This document shows, one piece after another, positions 24,543-38,100 of a DNA stretch of 64,000 bases. The notes beneath the pieces were generated by a model. The model saw only the letters and a program-made list of their open reading frames with translations. It had not been told where the DNA came from and made no database searches. Where the stretch lies: the NCBI GenBank assembly GCA_016987375.1, contig PJRA01000077.1:789328-853327 (forward strand), written 5' to 3'. The translations under genes and the position numbers were made by a program. Each line of letters opens with the position of its first letter. Within the stretch, counting starts at the first letter, position 1. This DNA is from Brachionus koreanus. Taxonomy: Eukaryota; Rotifera; Eurotatoria; Ploima; Brachionidae.

Positions 24543-25260
24543 CTTTAATTATTTTGTTTGTCTAAAATAGTATAATGAATTTTAAAAATAAAATGAAATA
24601 TTTAAAAAAAAATCCTATTTTTTTTGAAAAATTAATGATAAAGTAATTTAAAATCGAACGAAATCATCTTAAAGAATTCAAATATTCTTAAGAATAACTT
24701 AATACGAACTTGAACCTAAAACAAGGATCCGGATCAAAAATAATTTAAGATTTAAAAAATATTTAATATTTTAAACTTTGTTTCTTTTCGCGCTTAAAAA
24801 ATGTTTTCTTTGGACTAATAATCAATCAAAACAATCTTTTTCAAAATTGTATTAATTTTTAAAAAATCAATATTAATTTCACCATAAGAAACATCCTCTG
24901 GCATTAATACAAATATTTCTTCTTTTATTTTATAAGGAAAAAGAAATTCTTTGTTTAATAAGACAAGAGACAAAAGCCGTTTATCTTTCTACTATGTAAT
25001 TTTGTTGAAAATGAAAGATTTTAATTTTGAAATATTGAAATATGCTAATATTTGAATTATTAAGTTTTTTTATTTGAAATTGTCTTTAAATTTTTTTTAT
25101 CCAGATTCCGTGATTTAAGGACAACCGAATAATTTTTCTTATGTTCAAATTTAATAAAAGAATATGTATTTTTCAAGAAAGCTAATTAACAACTATTTAT
25201 GCGTAATTTCTACCTTATGATATTGACTTTCTAGAATTTAATATTTATCAGGATCTCTTA
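24543..25260. other. Intergenic, no gene seen
   Basis: SLC6 3' flank. AT-rich, no open frames or repeats that could be supported before the MITE at 25261. Confidence 0.4.
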
Positions 25261-25487
25261 TTAACACTAGAACGCCCGGGGGGTTTTTTAGACCCCTTTT
25301 TGAAAAATTAAAACATTGATTTTATCACATATAAATAAAATTTAAAAAATGATCTTTATTAGCTAAAAATCTTGATTGTAATTTTTTAGAAAATTAATAA
25401 ATTTTCAAAGAAAATGTTTAATTTATCTTTAAAACTTTATTTTATTTGAAATTTTTATGAGAAATCAGCCATGCTTTCTAGTGTTAA
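25261..25487. mobile_element. TTAA-flanked MITE (family B), best copy
   Basis: A 227-bp element, TTAA on both sides. Left TTAACACTAGAACGCCCGGG, right GCTTTCTAGTGTTAA. Next to the left end is a G-run/C-run inverted pair (GGGG ... ACCCC) separated by T's, a subterminal palindrome also seen at 60695. Non-coding. A degraded relative lies at 11639-11861, and weak similarity is seen near 30930-31120. Confidence 0.75.
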
Positions 25488-26575
25488 GATTTTTTAAATT
25501 TCTAGCTTATTTACAATTGAAATTTTATTATTTAATTTCAAATTTAAAAATTAAGTAATAATTTTTAAATTTTATTTTTTAAAAGCTTTAAATATTTAAT
25601 TTAAAACTAAAAAATACATTTAACTGATAAATCTGAAAAATTAAAGTTTTCAATTTTTTTCAAAAAGACACTGAACAACATAATAATACAGATATTTCTT
25701 TCAAAAGTCCGAAGAAAAAATGATTTTATAGAAATGATGTTTTTAAGAAATTTATCAAAAAAAATTTTTTTTAATATGGAAAAAGAAATCATTGGTAATT
25801 CAATGTAAAAAATTCAAAAGTTCCGTACTATCTAAATTTCCAATTTTTGACTTTAAATTCGTTATCTACGACCTTTATTTTAAGCATAGTAATTTGAAAA
25901 TAATTCATACAAAAATAGGAAATTTTATAACTTTATTTACAAATAAATAAATTAAAATTGTAAAACCACAGATTTGTTCCAAATTTTTTCGAGTTTTTAT
26001 GGAAAAAAATTCGATTTAAATGGAAAAAAGTTCATCTTTTGTTATTTTTCAGTTAACTTCTTTCTTTTGTGTTTTTTCAAATATGGTATTACTTGTCTAT
26101 ATATATTTATGTCCTATTAGAAGGACTATTTTTCAACTACTGGTTCAAAATTTTTTTTTGACTCACCCAGCAAAATCGAATTTAAAGTCAAAATTTAGAA
26201 TTTTAGACATCACTGAAGTTTTGAATTTCCTGCACTTTACATTTTTGGTCTCTGAATTTTTCTTATTCTCTTTTCAAGGATCCTTCAAAGTTTCCTCCTT
26301 TTTTTTATTTTAATTATAAAAATATTAGTTAAAATTGATTTTAAAGTAAAATTTAAATAAACAAATACTTGATATCCTTAAACATTTAAATAGCATACAT
26401 TTTATTTTAATTAAAGATACAAGCTAATATTGATAAATATTTTACGGTTTTTCGGAAATTTTATCCCAAGAAATTTAAAATTCAAATATTCTAGTGAAAT
26501 GATATCTTTAAATATTTAAAAATGTGTAATACTAATATAAATTCAGTGATTATTTTTGTTATTTTCGTAGATAAG
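25488..26575. other. Intergenic, no gene seen
   Basis: Very AT-rich. A 97-codon open frame at 26020-26313 is Phe/Leu-rich low complexity without a domain and is judged spurious. Confidence 0.4.
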
Positions 26576-27524
26576 ATGATTTTGAAAATATTAATAACAA
26601 TATTTTTAATTAGAGATAGTAAATCATCAACTTTTGAAATATTAAGCAAGGATATTCATTCTGAAGAAAATTTGGTTGAAAAATTTCATTCATTTAGCCG
26701 TATTCAGTGTTTTCTAAAATGTTTGAAAATAAATCACTGTCGGTTTTTAAAGCACTACAAAAACCAATGTTATCTTTATTCTCCTTATGGTCAATTAAAC
26801 TTTGTAGACTCTCATTCAATTAAAACATATCAGCCATTAAAGTTTATGAGGTAATTTAAGTTTCTAATTAAGCCTATCTTGATTTTTTCAACTAAGTCTA
26901 AATGGTTTGATTGTTCATTGGATTTTTTCAGAATCTCATTCACAAGATTTAATTAACAACTTCAATTTAGAGCCTTCAAATACATTTTCTGTATCAGACA
27001 GAAATAATAAGGCCAAATCTGCAATTCAATTTAATCTCGGACATTTGAAAGTTCCAACAGCAGGCTATTACTTTTTTTCTACGTTTTCTTGTCTAGTATG
27101 GTTTAAAATAGAAACTTGGACCCCAAAATTAACGCTTTTTGAATTTGGCAATGGAATGGAAGGTGACTTCGTTAAATTTGGATTAACTGGACCAACAAAT
27201 TCAAAGTCGTTTTTATCAATATCAGCGAATCAATTGAATGATAGAGCTGTATTATTTTTGCCTAATGATCTTCTAATAGGAGTTTGGCATCATTTGGCAA
27301 TAACTTTTGATTCAAAAAAAAATGGAAGCATTTATTTAAATGGATCTTTGGTGGTTAGCAAACAATTTGATTTTAATCCCTTGACAATTTTTAGGAAAGA
27401 AAATTATATCGGTAAAGGTTCTTCTGGTAATGAAGGAAACTATTTAATTATCGATGATTTAAAAATATTTATTAAAAGCTTAAATCAAGAAAAAATTTTG
27501 GAACAAATGAATGAAGCAATTTAA
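26576..27524 (+). CDS. Secreted apple/PAN-like plus LamG-like (concanavalin-fold) protein
   Basis: CDS join 26576-26850, 26897-27524 (903 nt, 300 residues, 46-bp intron). It starts with a short hydrophobic signal peptide (MILKILITIFLIRDSKS). A four-cysteine segment follows (IQCFLKCLKINHC ... NQCYLYS), typical of PAN/apple modules that bind carbohydrate or protein. Exon 2 encodes a LamG/jelly-roll domain: TFSCLVWFKIETW, then FLPNDLLIGVWHHLAITFDS, SIYLNGSLVV, ending IIDDLKIFIKSL. That is the usual 'W.H.A.t.D....lYvNG ... iDdvriy' pattern of the LamG_3 type. The acceptor at 26896 gives SLNGLIVHW, which fits the first strand of the fold. An alternative upstream ATG at 26522 would add 18 residues and blur the signal peptide. 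Likely an extracellular lectin-like or matrix protein. Partner unknown. Confidence 0.75.
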
Positions 27525-29108
27525 AATAAATATCAAATGCAAAGTTTATTTTTATATCTAAAAAAAAGAGTGATAAAATTTTTTGATTATATCGTTTTTT
27601 TTGTTAAGCACAAGAAAAATTTTTATCAAATATAGCTTTAAAACATTTTTAGAACCATAAACTTGTATCGCATTATTTTAAAAATCTATCAATATTTGTT
27701 TATTTTTATTAATTGAGAAAAATTTTGTTGATTATTTCTTTAAAAATAAATGAATATTATGAATTTGTATATCATTCTAATAAATCAATATATAGCTTGT
27801 TCTGATTGTTTGAATTTTTAGAATATACATTTAAATGTAAAAAAAAGAAGATTTTTGTCATAACTTTTAAAAAATTTTCAATTTTTAATAATGATCAGTT
27901 TACTAATCAATAGATAAATTTTAATATAAGTAATATTTTTACTATTACTCTAAAAATAGAATAACACTCCTATTTTAAAGATTTTTATTTTAAAATAGCA
28001 GCTTTTTCAGAAGTTCCGTTAAGATTTATTTCTCAAATCAATAGTTCTTATTCAATAAAACGTTTAAATCTTAAAATAACTTTTTTTTAATTAATTTATT
28101 TTTTATTGGAAATTATTTTAAACAAGCTGGACTGGAGTCAATAGTGGGAAAGAATCATAATCATAAACACTAATTCAGAAGTATAAAAATCCTCTTTATC
28201 ACAAAAGTACAAAAATATCGACCGCTATAATTCTTTATTCGGTTTTAAAGCAAAAAAAAAAAGCAAGAACAAAGATCTACAAGACAGCATNNNNNNNNNN
28301 NNNNNNNNNNNNNNNNNNNNNNNNNNNNNNNNNNNNNNNNNNNNNNNNNNNNNNNNNNNNNNNNNNNNNNNNNNNNNNNNNNNNNNNNNNNNNTCTTTTC
28401 TTTGTTCGTCTTAATTCTAAAAAAAAAAAACATATATAATTCATAAATATAGAGAACTATAAAGAACTAACTATAAACTATAAAGAACGGTGTATGTCAC
28501 TAAATGTTCCATTTATATTTATTCAATTAATTAAACTAATCTAATTTTTAAATATGGCAGATATTAAGCTTGAATCGATAGATTTCAAAAATTTTTTGTT
28601 TAAATATTTTATATTTGCCAAAATTTAAAGCAAAACTCTTATAAAAAATGTCAATTTAGATGACACGTTTTTTTGGGAAAAATATCCATCTATGTACATT
28701 TTTGACTTTTAGCTCATGTCACATGATAAAAACTTTAACCAGAGTCCAATAAAAAAAGACATATCCTTGTTTTATTACGTTAGATAAGGATAAATATTAA
28801 AACAATATCATTCAAGTTTAAAGGGTTAGAAAGATAGAAAAGTTAATTAAAAAAACTAATAAAAATTTGTTTTGATCTGAAAAATTTTTAAAATATTTAT
28901 TTCTTTTTTATTAATGAAATTAAAAAAATTCCGGAAGTGAAAAAAAAAGACGCTATTAGTTTCTTAAAAAGCTTTGACAAAAATCACAAAGGCATTAGTA
29001 AATATTTACAAATATAATTTTTCTTTTCTTTTTGAAAAATTAATTAACGTCATCAATTTCACATTTAAATATATAAAAAAATTAATACTCAATTTAGAAA
29101 ATAAAAAA
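27525..29108. other. Intergenic with assembly gap, no gene seen
   Basis: Spacer between the LamG-like and polycystin genes. It contains a 103-N gap at 28291-28393. Around 28440-28490 are short imperfect repeats of CTATAAAGAAC. Promoter of the polycystin gene presumably lies towards 29100. Confidence 0.4.
28291..28393. other. Assembly gap (103 N)
   Basis: Run of N in intergenic DNA, flanked by poly-A and poly-T. Open frames across it are meaningless. Confidence 0.99.
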
Positions 29109-32100
29109 ATGCTGTTTTTTATTTTACTAAGCTTATATCATTCGAGCAATGGTCTGGGCTTTGATCTTAGCTGTCCATATTTAAACAAATCAATTGACTA
29201 TGAACTTAACTGTACACTTAAAGTCGTGTCATTAAGTAACCTGACAAATGTAGTTGTAAATTATGGTGATGCAAAACTATTCGAGCATCAAAAGCGTAAA
29301 TTTGCATCCTAAATATTAAAATTAAATAAAATTTTTCATTTAAAGCTGTTGAGTTTGATGAGGAATCGACTCCAAGCACTGATTTCAAACTTGGATTTGA
29401 TTATTCAAGCAAATTTTTGATTATTAACTCAGAAATAATGGCCGATACAACTATATTTGCATTTGATTTCAATGTCAAACGCTCTGGAAAAATTCGATTT
29501 CAAGTAAAAATTGATATTAATCTATTAATTAATTTTTTTAAATAAAATAATGAATTTTAAAAGCTAATTAATTCTTCTATGTGTGGACAAACAATTTCTT
29601 GTGGAAAATATTTTCTAGAAAACCCGTTTCTGTCAAATTATTCAGTATTGCACTCGGACACAATTTATCTTCAATTTGGATATTCATTTTACATAGTTTC
29701 ACCATTTAGGGTTTTTAGAGGAAATTTTTTGATTCTTGACCAAACACTAGAAGGTTTAGTTGAACTAAAATTGAGCCAATTTCGCTCAGATTATGCTATT
29801 AGAGAAAATAAACTAATTAAACTAGGTTCAAACGAAAACATAAAAATTTCAGTCAATTTTTACTCTTATGTAAGAATGTTTGAAACACTTTTTTTTCTCC
29901 ATCACCAATATTCCTATTCAGATTGGTATAATTTAACAATATCGATCTCGAACGCTACTATAGTTAAACAAATTTTTATCTCAGATACAAAAAATCTCTT
30001 TTCATCTTGCTCTTTAAGCTCATTTGACTCAGTAAAATGTTTTTGTTTAGTTTATTCTCAAACATTAAATGATACCTTATTTATAAACAGTGAAAGAAAT
30101 GCCCTACAAGGTGAAAGGAAAAATTTTTTAGGCTTTGATTTTATGAATATCCAGTACACTTCAGATGCTATCCACAAAAAATTCTATTTGTTATCAATCA
30201 AAATTCCAAGTAAATTATCAGTTAAAGGTTTTGAAATATTTGCCAACAAAAATGGACAAATTAAAATTGATTTATTAACTTGTGAAGCAAATAATATTTC
30301 TTTTTCAAACAAAAAAATTCTTGCTAGCTCTTTGACGACTGTATTTACTTGGATTATAGAATTGAATAAAGGTTTAAATAAAATTGAATTGCCTGAAAAT
30401 ATCTTAGTCAATGAACAAAGTTTTTTTGCATTTAGTCAAAACCAATCTATTGTTTCAACTGATTTTAGAAATGATGTTTTTATTGATTATACAATCAATC
30501 AAAATCTAGAATTAATTCCATTACATTTCAGATTTTGTCTAAATGTTAAAATCGGTCAGTATTTTTATCAGAAATTAAAACACTTTGAGCTTCAATTTCC
30601 TACATATGGTAAACATGAAATTGAATTTCGATTAGAAAAATCCAAATTGATAGAAAAACACCAAATTTCAATAGAAAAATGTAAGATTTTTTTAATTATT
30701 TTATTTTTTAATGTAACAGAAGTCTAGTGATTAATTTTTTGATTATTCTAATAAACTAAGACAGAACAAAATAGTAAAATCTGATTTAAAAATTGAGCGA
30801 TTTTTGGACTGCCACTTAGTATTAGAACGGTTTCGGGAGAACAAATTTCTATAAAGTTAAAGAATATAAAGTTTTAAAGGTTATTACTAAAAAACGAAAC
30901 CATGCTTATCTTTCAAAGAAAAGCTATTTACTCAAGAAAGCTAGAAAGCTTTTTTAAGACCTCTTTTTAAAAAATTAAAACTCAAATATTTTTTGATAAA
31001 AATAATTTTTTTAAATATCTTTTAAAAACTAAGCATCTTGTTTTTTTAATTATTTAACAATTTTAATCAATTTTCAGAAAAAAAAATTTGAAATTTTTAT
31101 TTAGCTCTAAAAATACATTTTTTGACCAAGAAATTAATAGATGACTTTTTAGTAAGACAGGTCCATGAGGAAAAAAAATCTAAAAAACTCATATCATTAT
31201 ATATGCCGCTACTAGTTTTATCTTTTCTCTTTTATCAATTTTTAACTTTAATGTATTTCTTAGTTAAGAAGTTTATTTTTATGTTTATTAACATGCTAAT
31301 GCTCCGATCTTTAAATTTCCATAAAAAACAACTAACAGTGCTTAAATTACACCAATTTAATTAAAATGACAAAAAGATTAAAAAAAAAGAAATCTTTTTT
31401 GATATTTCCATAATTAGATTTTTCGGACAAGTCCAATAATGTATTTTCTTTATTTACTTCATTGATCACAATATTTTGTCTCTTACTAGAGTTGGTAAAT
31501 AAATAGATTAAAAAAATCAAATTTCACATTTATTCTTTTTTAATAGTTTAAAATACGGCATAAATTTATTGTTTTATAATTTTTCGATTAAAAATTTAAA
31601 GAAAAATAAAGATTTAACTATTATTATCAGAATTTAGAATTTATATTATCTATTTATTTAAAAATCTTTTTAGATCATATCATATAAATCGAACTAGTTT
31701 TAATTTGTCTTATTATTAAAGTTTATAAAAAAAAATGAGAATTTAGATAATCTAGAAATTTTGGATTAAAAAAATAATCTGCTAATGGAATTGTGAATTT
31801 TGGAAAAAACAAAGGAATTGAAAAAACATTTTTTCTTTAGATCAAAAAAAAAATATAAAAGCTCTGCAATTTAATTTCAAATTTTTTTCTAAAACAATTT
31901 TGCATATTTGCAGAATTCTTGCAGAGACAAAACAAGCTTTGTATCAGCTAATGCATGAGATGATCCAATTTTATATCGAAAATATGTTTTCACAATGCCC
32001 AAATTAAAATACCCAAATGTAGAAAAATTTATCATGTTAAGAAAATAAGCCAAATAATTTTTGTTGCGTCGTGAAAAATATAGAAATACTCAAAAATCAC

Positions 32101-35100
32101 TAAATCTTAACTCTTTTTGTAAGGAAAATTATATAAATTGTATTCTTTTTTAATTAAGAATTTTTTTGATCAATTTTTGAAAAGAATCACGATAATTTGA
32201 TCATAAACTTCAATTTTCCGAAGTATCTTAGATTTTCAGTATTTAATTAAAATAAATTTTGGAATATTTTTAAGAAATATTTTAATTGAAAGCTTATTTA
32301 TTTATCTGGTAAATGGTTTAATTTTAGTCTGTTAATAAAAAAATATGCTAAAAGAACAGCACACCATTTTCTAAATTTTATTGTAAAACTGTTTAAATAA
32401 ATATTTTTTATTAGACAATCATATAGATATTATTTGTTCAGAACAAGTTTTGAATTCAACAGCTGAATGCGTTGTTATTGCCAGTTCAAAGCGAAGAGAA
32501 AAATTCGAGATTTATCAAGACAATATTTTTTTACATGATGTCACTATGAGCGATCTTAAAATTTCATGGTTTGGAAGTTTTTTGGATTTGAATCAAAGTG
32601 CTAGATTATCGGTAGATGGGGAATATTTAATGATGAATTCTGAGTTTAAATTTGATTCTATTATGACTGGTTTTGAGCTTATTTCAGCTAGCAATGGCAA
32701 GGTTGAAATAAAAGTAAAAATTACTTTTGTTATTTTCAGTTCTATCATACAACAAATTTTAAATCAACTCATTTAAAAAAAATATTCATAGAACCTAAAA
32801 AATTTTAAAAATTTACTTTTTTTACGTGATTTTATTTAGTTCTACTTGATTTAACTAAAGTTTACATCTTAAAAATTAGGCTTTTACTTAAATCTACTAT
32901 GCTAGATTACTCATATATTGAAAAACTTTTTTTTGGAGTGAATTAGCGATGGCTGAATAAAAATACTTTTAGAAAAGTAAGTAAGTATTTAAGAAATTTT
33001 TTATTTTTTATACTTTCTTAAATTATTCAAGTTTCAGAAAGAAAATAAAAAAATAAGACACAAAACTGATTTTTTGATTCCTAAATAGAAAGCAAAAAAA
33101 GTATAAATTTTATACTACTATAAGAATAAAATAAATATACTTAATTTACTTTAAATACGAAAAAACTTTTTTAGTATTTTAGCATAAGTTTAGTATTGAT
33201 TAAAAATATACTTTAAACCATTTTATTTTGATTTAATAATTTTTATGTTTCGGATTAGATGAGTTTTACTATAAAACCTTTTTTTTAAGGAACAATAAGC
33301 AAAAAAATAATTTAATTCCTCAATATACTTCTAATAACTAAAAAATTTAGTATAAATAAAATAGAAATTTTTTATATTTTCAAACTAAATGTTTAATTTA
33401 AATAAAAAAACTTTTGTTAAAATAATAGATTAATGGGATTGTAAACTAATCATACATAAAACAAATGATTCTATAATACTAAAATATACTTTTTAAGTAT
33501 TTAAGGTAAATTAAGTATATTTATTTTATTCTTATACTAGTATTGAATATAAAAAAAAGTATAAAATTTATACTTTTTTTCCTTTTTTTTTTAGGAATCA
33601 AAAAATCAGTTTTGTGTCTTATTTTTTTATTTTCTTTCTGAAACTTGAATAATTTAAGAAAGTATAAAAAATAAAAAAATTTATATTTTTTATTCTCCTA
33701 GTATTTTTATTTGACCACCCCTAGAGTGAATTTGCATTGAAATATACAAAACCTTTAAACAAATTTTAATTTAATATTTTTTAATTATATTTCTTTCAAA
33801 AGATTTTTGAATGTGAAATATCGTGTTTTCAATTTTTAATATTAAATGATTCATATGGCAATAATATAACTCAAAAAAGTGTTGGAATCTATGAACTTAC
33901 AATCGGTGTTAATAAAATTGAAATAAATCAATTTGTGAATGTGAAAAAAGGATCAATTATTGGAATAAACGCATTCGATATACGTCTAGAGACTCAAGTT
34001 TCACGAAAATTTATAAGCGATTACTTGATTCATGATAATCAAATCTATAAATTGAGTTATGAGGAAAATTTAGCTCTCAAATTCAGAGCACTTATTAAAG
34101 AACCGTTATATTACGACGTATTTTATTTCCAAAGCAAAGTTTTTGTATCAACAAATTTTTTGGTGAAATTTAAAGAAGACAATGATTCAAAGATGATAAT
34201 AATTAAAAATGAGAAAAGTATCATTATCAATATAATTTTTTCTAAATTACTTAAATTTTTCAAATTTTAGGAATTCTTGGCGATTTTTATTGTTTGAATA
34301 CGATTGATAAAACTATTAACTGTTGGTTTTTTGTCATATCAGAGTTAAAGATTAATCAAATACAAGTTAATTTTAATGATGATAAATCATATGAAACAAT
34401 TAGTATATATTCTAATGATTTATCATTTGGGTATAATGATTCAAAAATTGAGCATTCATCGACTTTAAATGATTTTAATTATATGCTTTTGAATTCAGAG
34501 TTTTTTTTCCAAACAACTCTTTTTGGTTTCGACATATGGTCAAATAGCAAAGGAAAAATTGAAATTGAGGTATATTTTAAAATTTTTTATTTAATAAATT
34601 AAATGATAAATTTTAAATTTAAATATATTTAAATTTTTAAAAAATTAAATAATGCAATTATCAGCATTTAGTAACATGCACTTAATTTTTTCTTTTCTGA
34701 TATTATAAAATTCAAGAGTTTGTGAAATTTGGTACAAAATAAAAAATAGAACAACAAAATAGTGTCTAAAAAGATTATAAATTTTTTCTGATGGTTCAAA
34801 GTTACTGAGACTGCTAATGGCCTGAGACATTGTCGAATGCTGACCTTTTTTTCTTTTGGGCATGTACTTAAAATGAACGAATAATGGCATGTACTTAATT
34901 ATTTATTGTAGTGGATTACTTTTGGCTCTACTAATTAGATAGCCTAAGATATCGATGTCGGCATATTTTTCGATTTCTGCGCTCGATGATTAATAATTGT
35001 TGAGGTCAGAAATAAAGAGTATAAACAAAGTGGGACTGAGAACCCTACCTTGAATAACACCGGCTTCAAATACTTTTTCATTCCGTTTCAAGATCATTAA

Positions 35101-38100
35101 TTCTAACTCTCCCCTTGCGGTTTGTCAAGAAGGAGGCTATCTATTAGGTGATCCAGTTTGAAATTAGTCTATCGAGCTTAGTTTAAAGTATTTCGTTGTC
35201 AACTAATATAATAGTATAACTAGAATTTATTCTTTTCTGTCTATTGTCATTCCAAAACGGTGTTGTCTGTTGGTATACTAAATGCTTTGTGCTTATATGA
35301 TAAATCTACAGATGATTCTTTGGAACATTTCTGATAAAATAGATGTTACACATTTTTTTATTCTTCTTTATAAGCTCTTTGTAGAGCATAGATAAACCCT
35401 TAATGGTTCTGAATTTGTTCTTTTAAATAGTTCGTCATTTGTTATTGCATCAGACCAGTGTATTTTTAGAATTCTTCTTAAGCTGCAAGTGTGGAATGTA
35501 TTTATGCTTTGTCTGTCAGCTTCACAAGTCTAGCATTCACTAATATACATTAGCGTTGCTTTCCCTTTACTATTGTAAAGCTTTAACTTTGTTTTATTGC
35601 TGTAGCTGATAAATTTCCATACTGGTTTAAGTCTTGCAAAGGCACTCTTAGCTTTCGATAGTCTATTCTCTATATCTTTGTTTGATTCGATAGTCGTGCT
35701 GATGATTTATCGGGGTGTTACGTTCCGTGTTTATGCACATTACTTTGGTTTGATCCCATTTATTTCAAGCCCAGTTGGATTAGCATTATTCACAAGATCT
35801 TGCGTTTTGAGGTGTATATTACAAGATCATCTGCAAAGTCCAGATCTTTAAGTCTTTTGGTAAGACTCCAATGAATGCCTCTAGGATTAGTAGTTGATTT
35901 CCTCATGAAATAGTGTATTAAGACTAGGAGCAGAGAATGGGCACCCTTGTCTTACTCCTGTATTTAAAATGAAGCTTTCAGATTGCCCCTTTTCCAGAAT
36001 TATACTACATTCGAATTCTTCGTAGAAGAGTTTTATTAAGTTGACAATTTTCTGAGCTATACCATAAGATTTTAGTATGGTCCAAAGAGTTTCTCTATGA
36101 ACGCTATCAAAGGCTCTCTTAAAGTCTATGAAGTTAAAATACAGTGGACTTTTCCATTCTAGACTTTATGATATTTCTTAGAGCAAATAACTGATCACTG
36201 CATTCTCTTTCTCTTCTGAATCTCGCCTGTTCTTTCCTTAGTACAGATGTCACACATATTGCTCTAAAATCTCAAGATCCTTCAGATGCTCAATTTTTGG
36301 AATTTGCTTGCTTGTTTTTATCGTGTCGACACAAAACTATGTTTAATAAAATTACTAAACAGTTCATCAATTATATCGGCAATTTTAAGACTTGACCATT
36401 TCAAATGTCTTTCAAATGAACCCGTTGTGCTTTTTCCAAGTCTTTCTAAGTTGTTTAAAATCACATTTTGATTAAAGATATTATTGATTTCATGAATGAA
36501 AATTTTCTTAATGAATCTTGATAAATCAGATTGCTCTTTGCCGCCTTGGAAGCCTTGGTTTAGGTTATGCTTTAACTCTTCAGCTAACTTTTAAATTATT
36601 TAGACCATGATTTTTTAATTAAATTTTAAACCAATTTTTTTTTATTTATTTTTAATTTGAAAATACTTGATAGGTTTGATTTAGATAATTTGCAATTGCA
36701 TTTTGACAAATATTAAGTTAAAAGTAGCTTAAATACACAACTTTAAAAGAGATATTTAAGTTTTTTATGGAATATAAAATAATTAAATTTTTTTTATTCT
36801 AAGATTGTATGTAGCCGTAAAAGATATCCAACATTGAAGTCTCATATTTTAAGCACTTTTTATAACCAAACAGAATTTATCAGGCTAAAAAAATGGGAGC
36901 TTGACGTTTTTAAAGTTGATCACAATAGATTATTTGTGAAGCCAGTTAAAATTGCCAATAACTGTTTAGTGATTTTGGATCCTAGAAATGTATCTATTCA
37001 AATGAAATCAGCCAAAAGCTTTATATTTTCAGACTTGAAAATTGTTTCAAAACAAGAAATTGATGAAAAAATATTCTATCAAATTAACAAAATAGACCAT
37101 TCAATTAATTATGAAATATTAATTAAACCGATAACCAATTTAAAATTTTATCATTCATATTTTAATTTAAGTCAAAAATTTGAATATTCAGGTCAATATG
37201 ATCTAAGTTTAATGATTGAAAATAAAACTAATTTAGTTTCCAAGCAAATAAATGTTATTGATTTCACATATTCGGATTATTTTTGTGTAAACACAGTTTA
37301 CGATAATAAACTTGATTGTGGCATTATTCTCATATCCCAAACTAAAAACGAAATATTTAATTTTAAATTTGGCAAGTGTGCATCTTATGATTTGATGAAT
37401 GATGGAAAGCTGATGAATGGTTTTGGTTATTTAGAATCTCCTAAATACCAAGATACATATTCAAATGAGTCTAGTTTGCTTTTAGTTAATACAGAATTCA
37501 AATTTAAAGCAAACTTAATTGGTTTCGAGTTTGAAGTTTACAATTCAGGAAATTTAATTATCTATCTGTATGCTTGGGATAAAAATAAAAGTCTCAGTTT
37601 AAAAGAAGAATTTAAAATTGGGAGTTGGAATTTGAATGCTAAAATTGGTAAAAATAAGATTTTTATTGAAAAAATTTTGACAGTTCCAAAGGGATCGATG
37701 ATTGTTATAGACTCTAAATCAACTTCAAAAATAATTTTCGATAGTGATTCATTCGTTTATGAATCGGATTTGATTTTTAAACATAAACTATTTTCAAAAG
37801 CGGACAGAAATAAAAATTTGCTTTTTTCTTTCAAATGTCTAATAGATACAAATTTTTATTTGTCCAGATTAAAAATAAGCAAATATTTTCAACAGCCAGG
37901 CAAATACGAACTTCAGCTTGGATCCAAAATTCAACAGTTTTATGTGAATCATTGTAAGAAAACTTTTAAAATTTAAAATTTAATTTTGCAAAAAATCCTT
38001 AAAAAATGAATGGTAAATTAAAGCTTTTAACTAAAGTACAGTGTTTCCTTTATATGATGTTAAATGATAAATTAACGCAAAAAACCAAGTAACTTCAAAC

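Noticed and set aside
26020..26313. 97-codon Phe/Leu/Ser-rich frame
   Set aside because: Low-complexity AT/TTT-driven composition, no domain, no splice partner.
26576..29300. LamG-like gene as the 5' part of the polycystin gene
   Set aside because: It ends in a clear stop after the LamG fold, and the polycystin has its own signal peptide at 29109.
31122..31364. 80-codon frame in polycystin intron 3
   Set aside because: Hydrophobic low-complexity translation; surrounded by intron sequence and a decayed repeat.
36286..36471. Plus-strand 61-codon frame
   Set aside because: Overlaps the better minus-strand open stretch and has no protein character.
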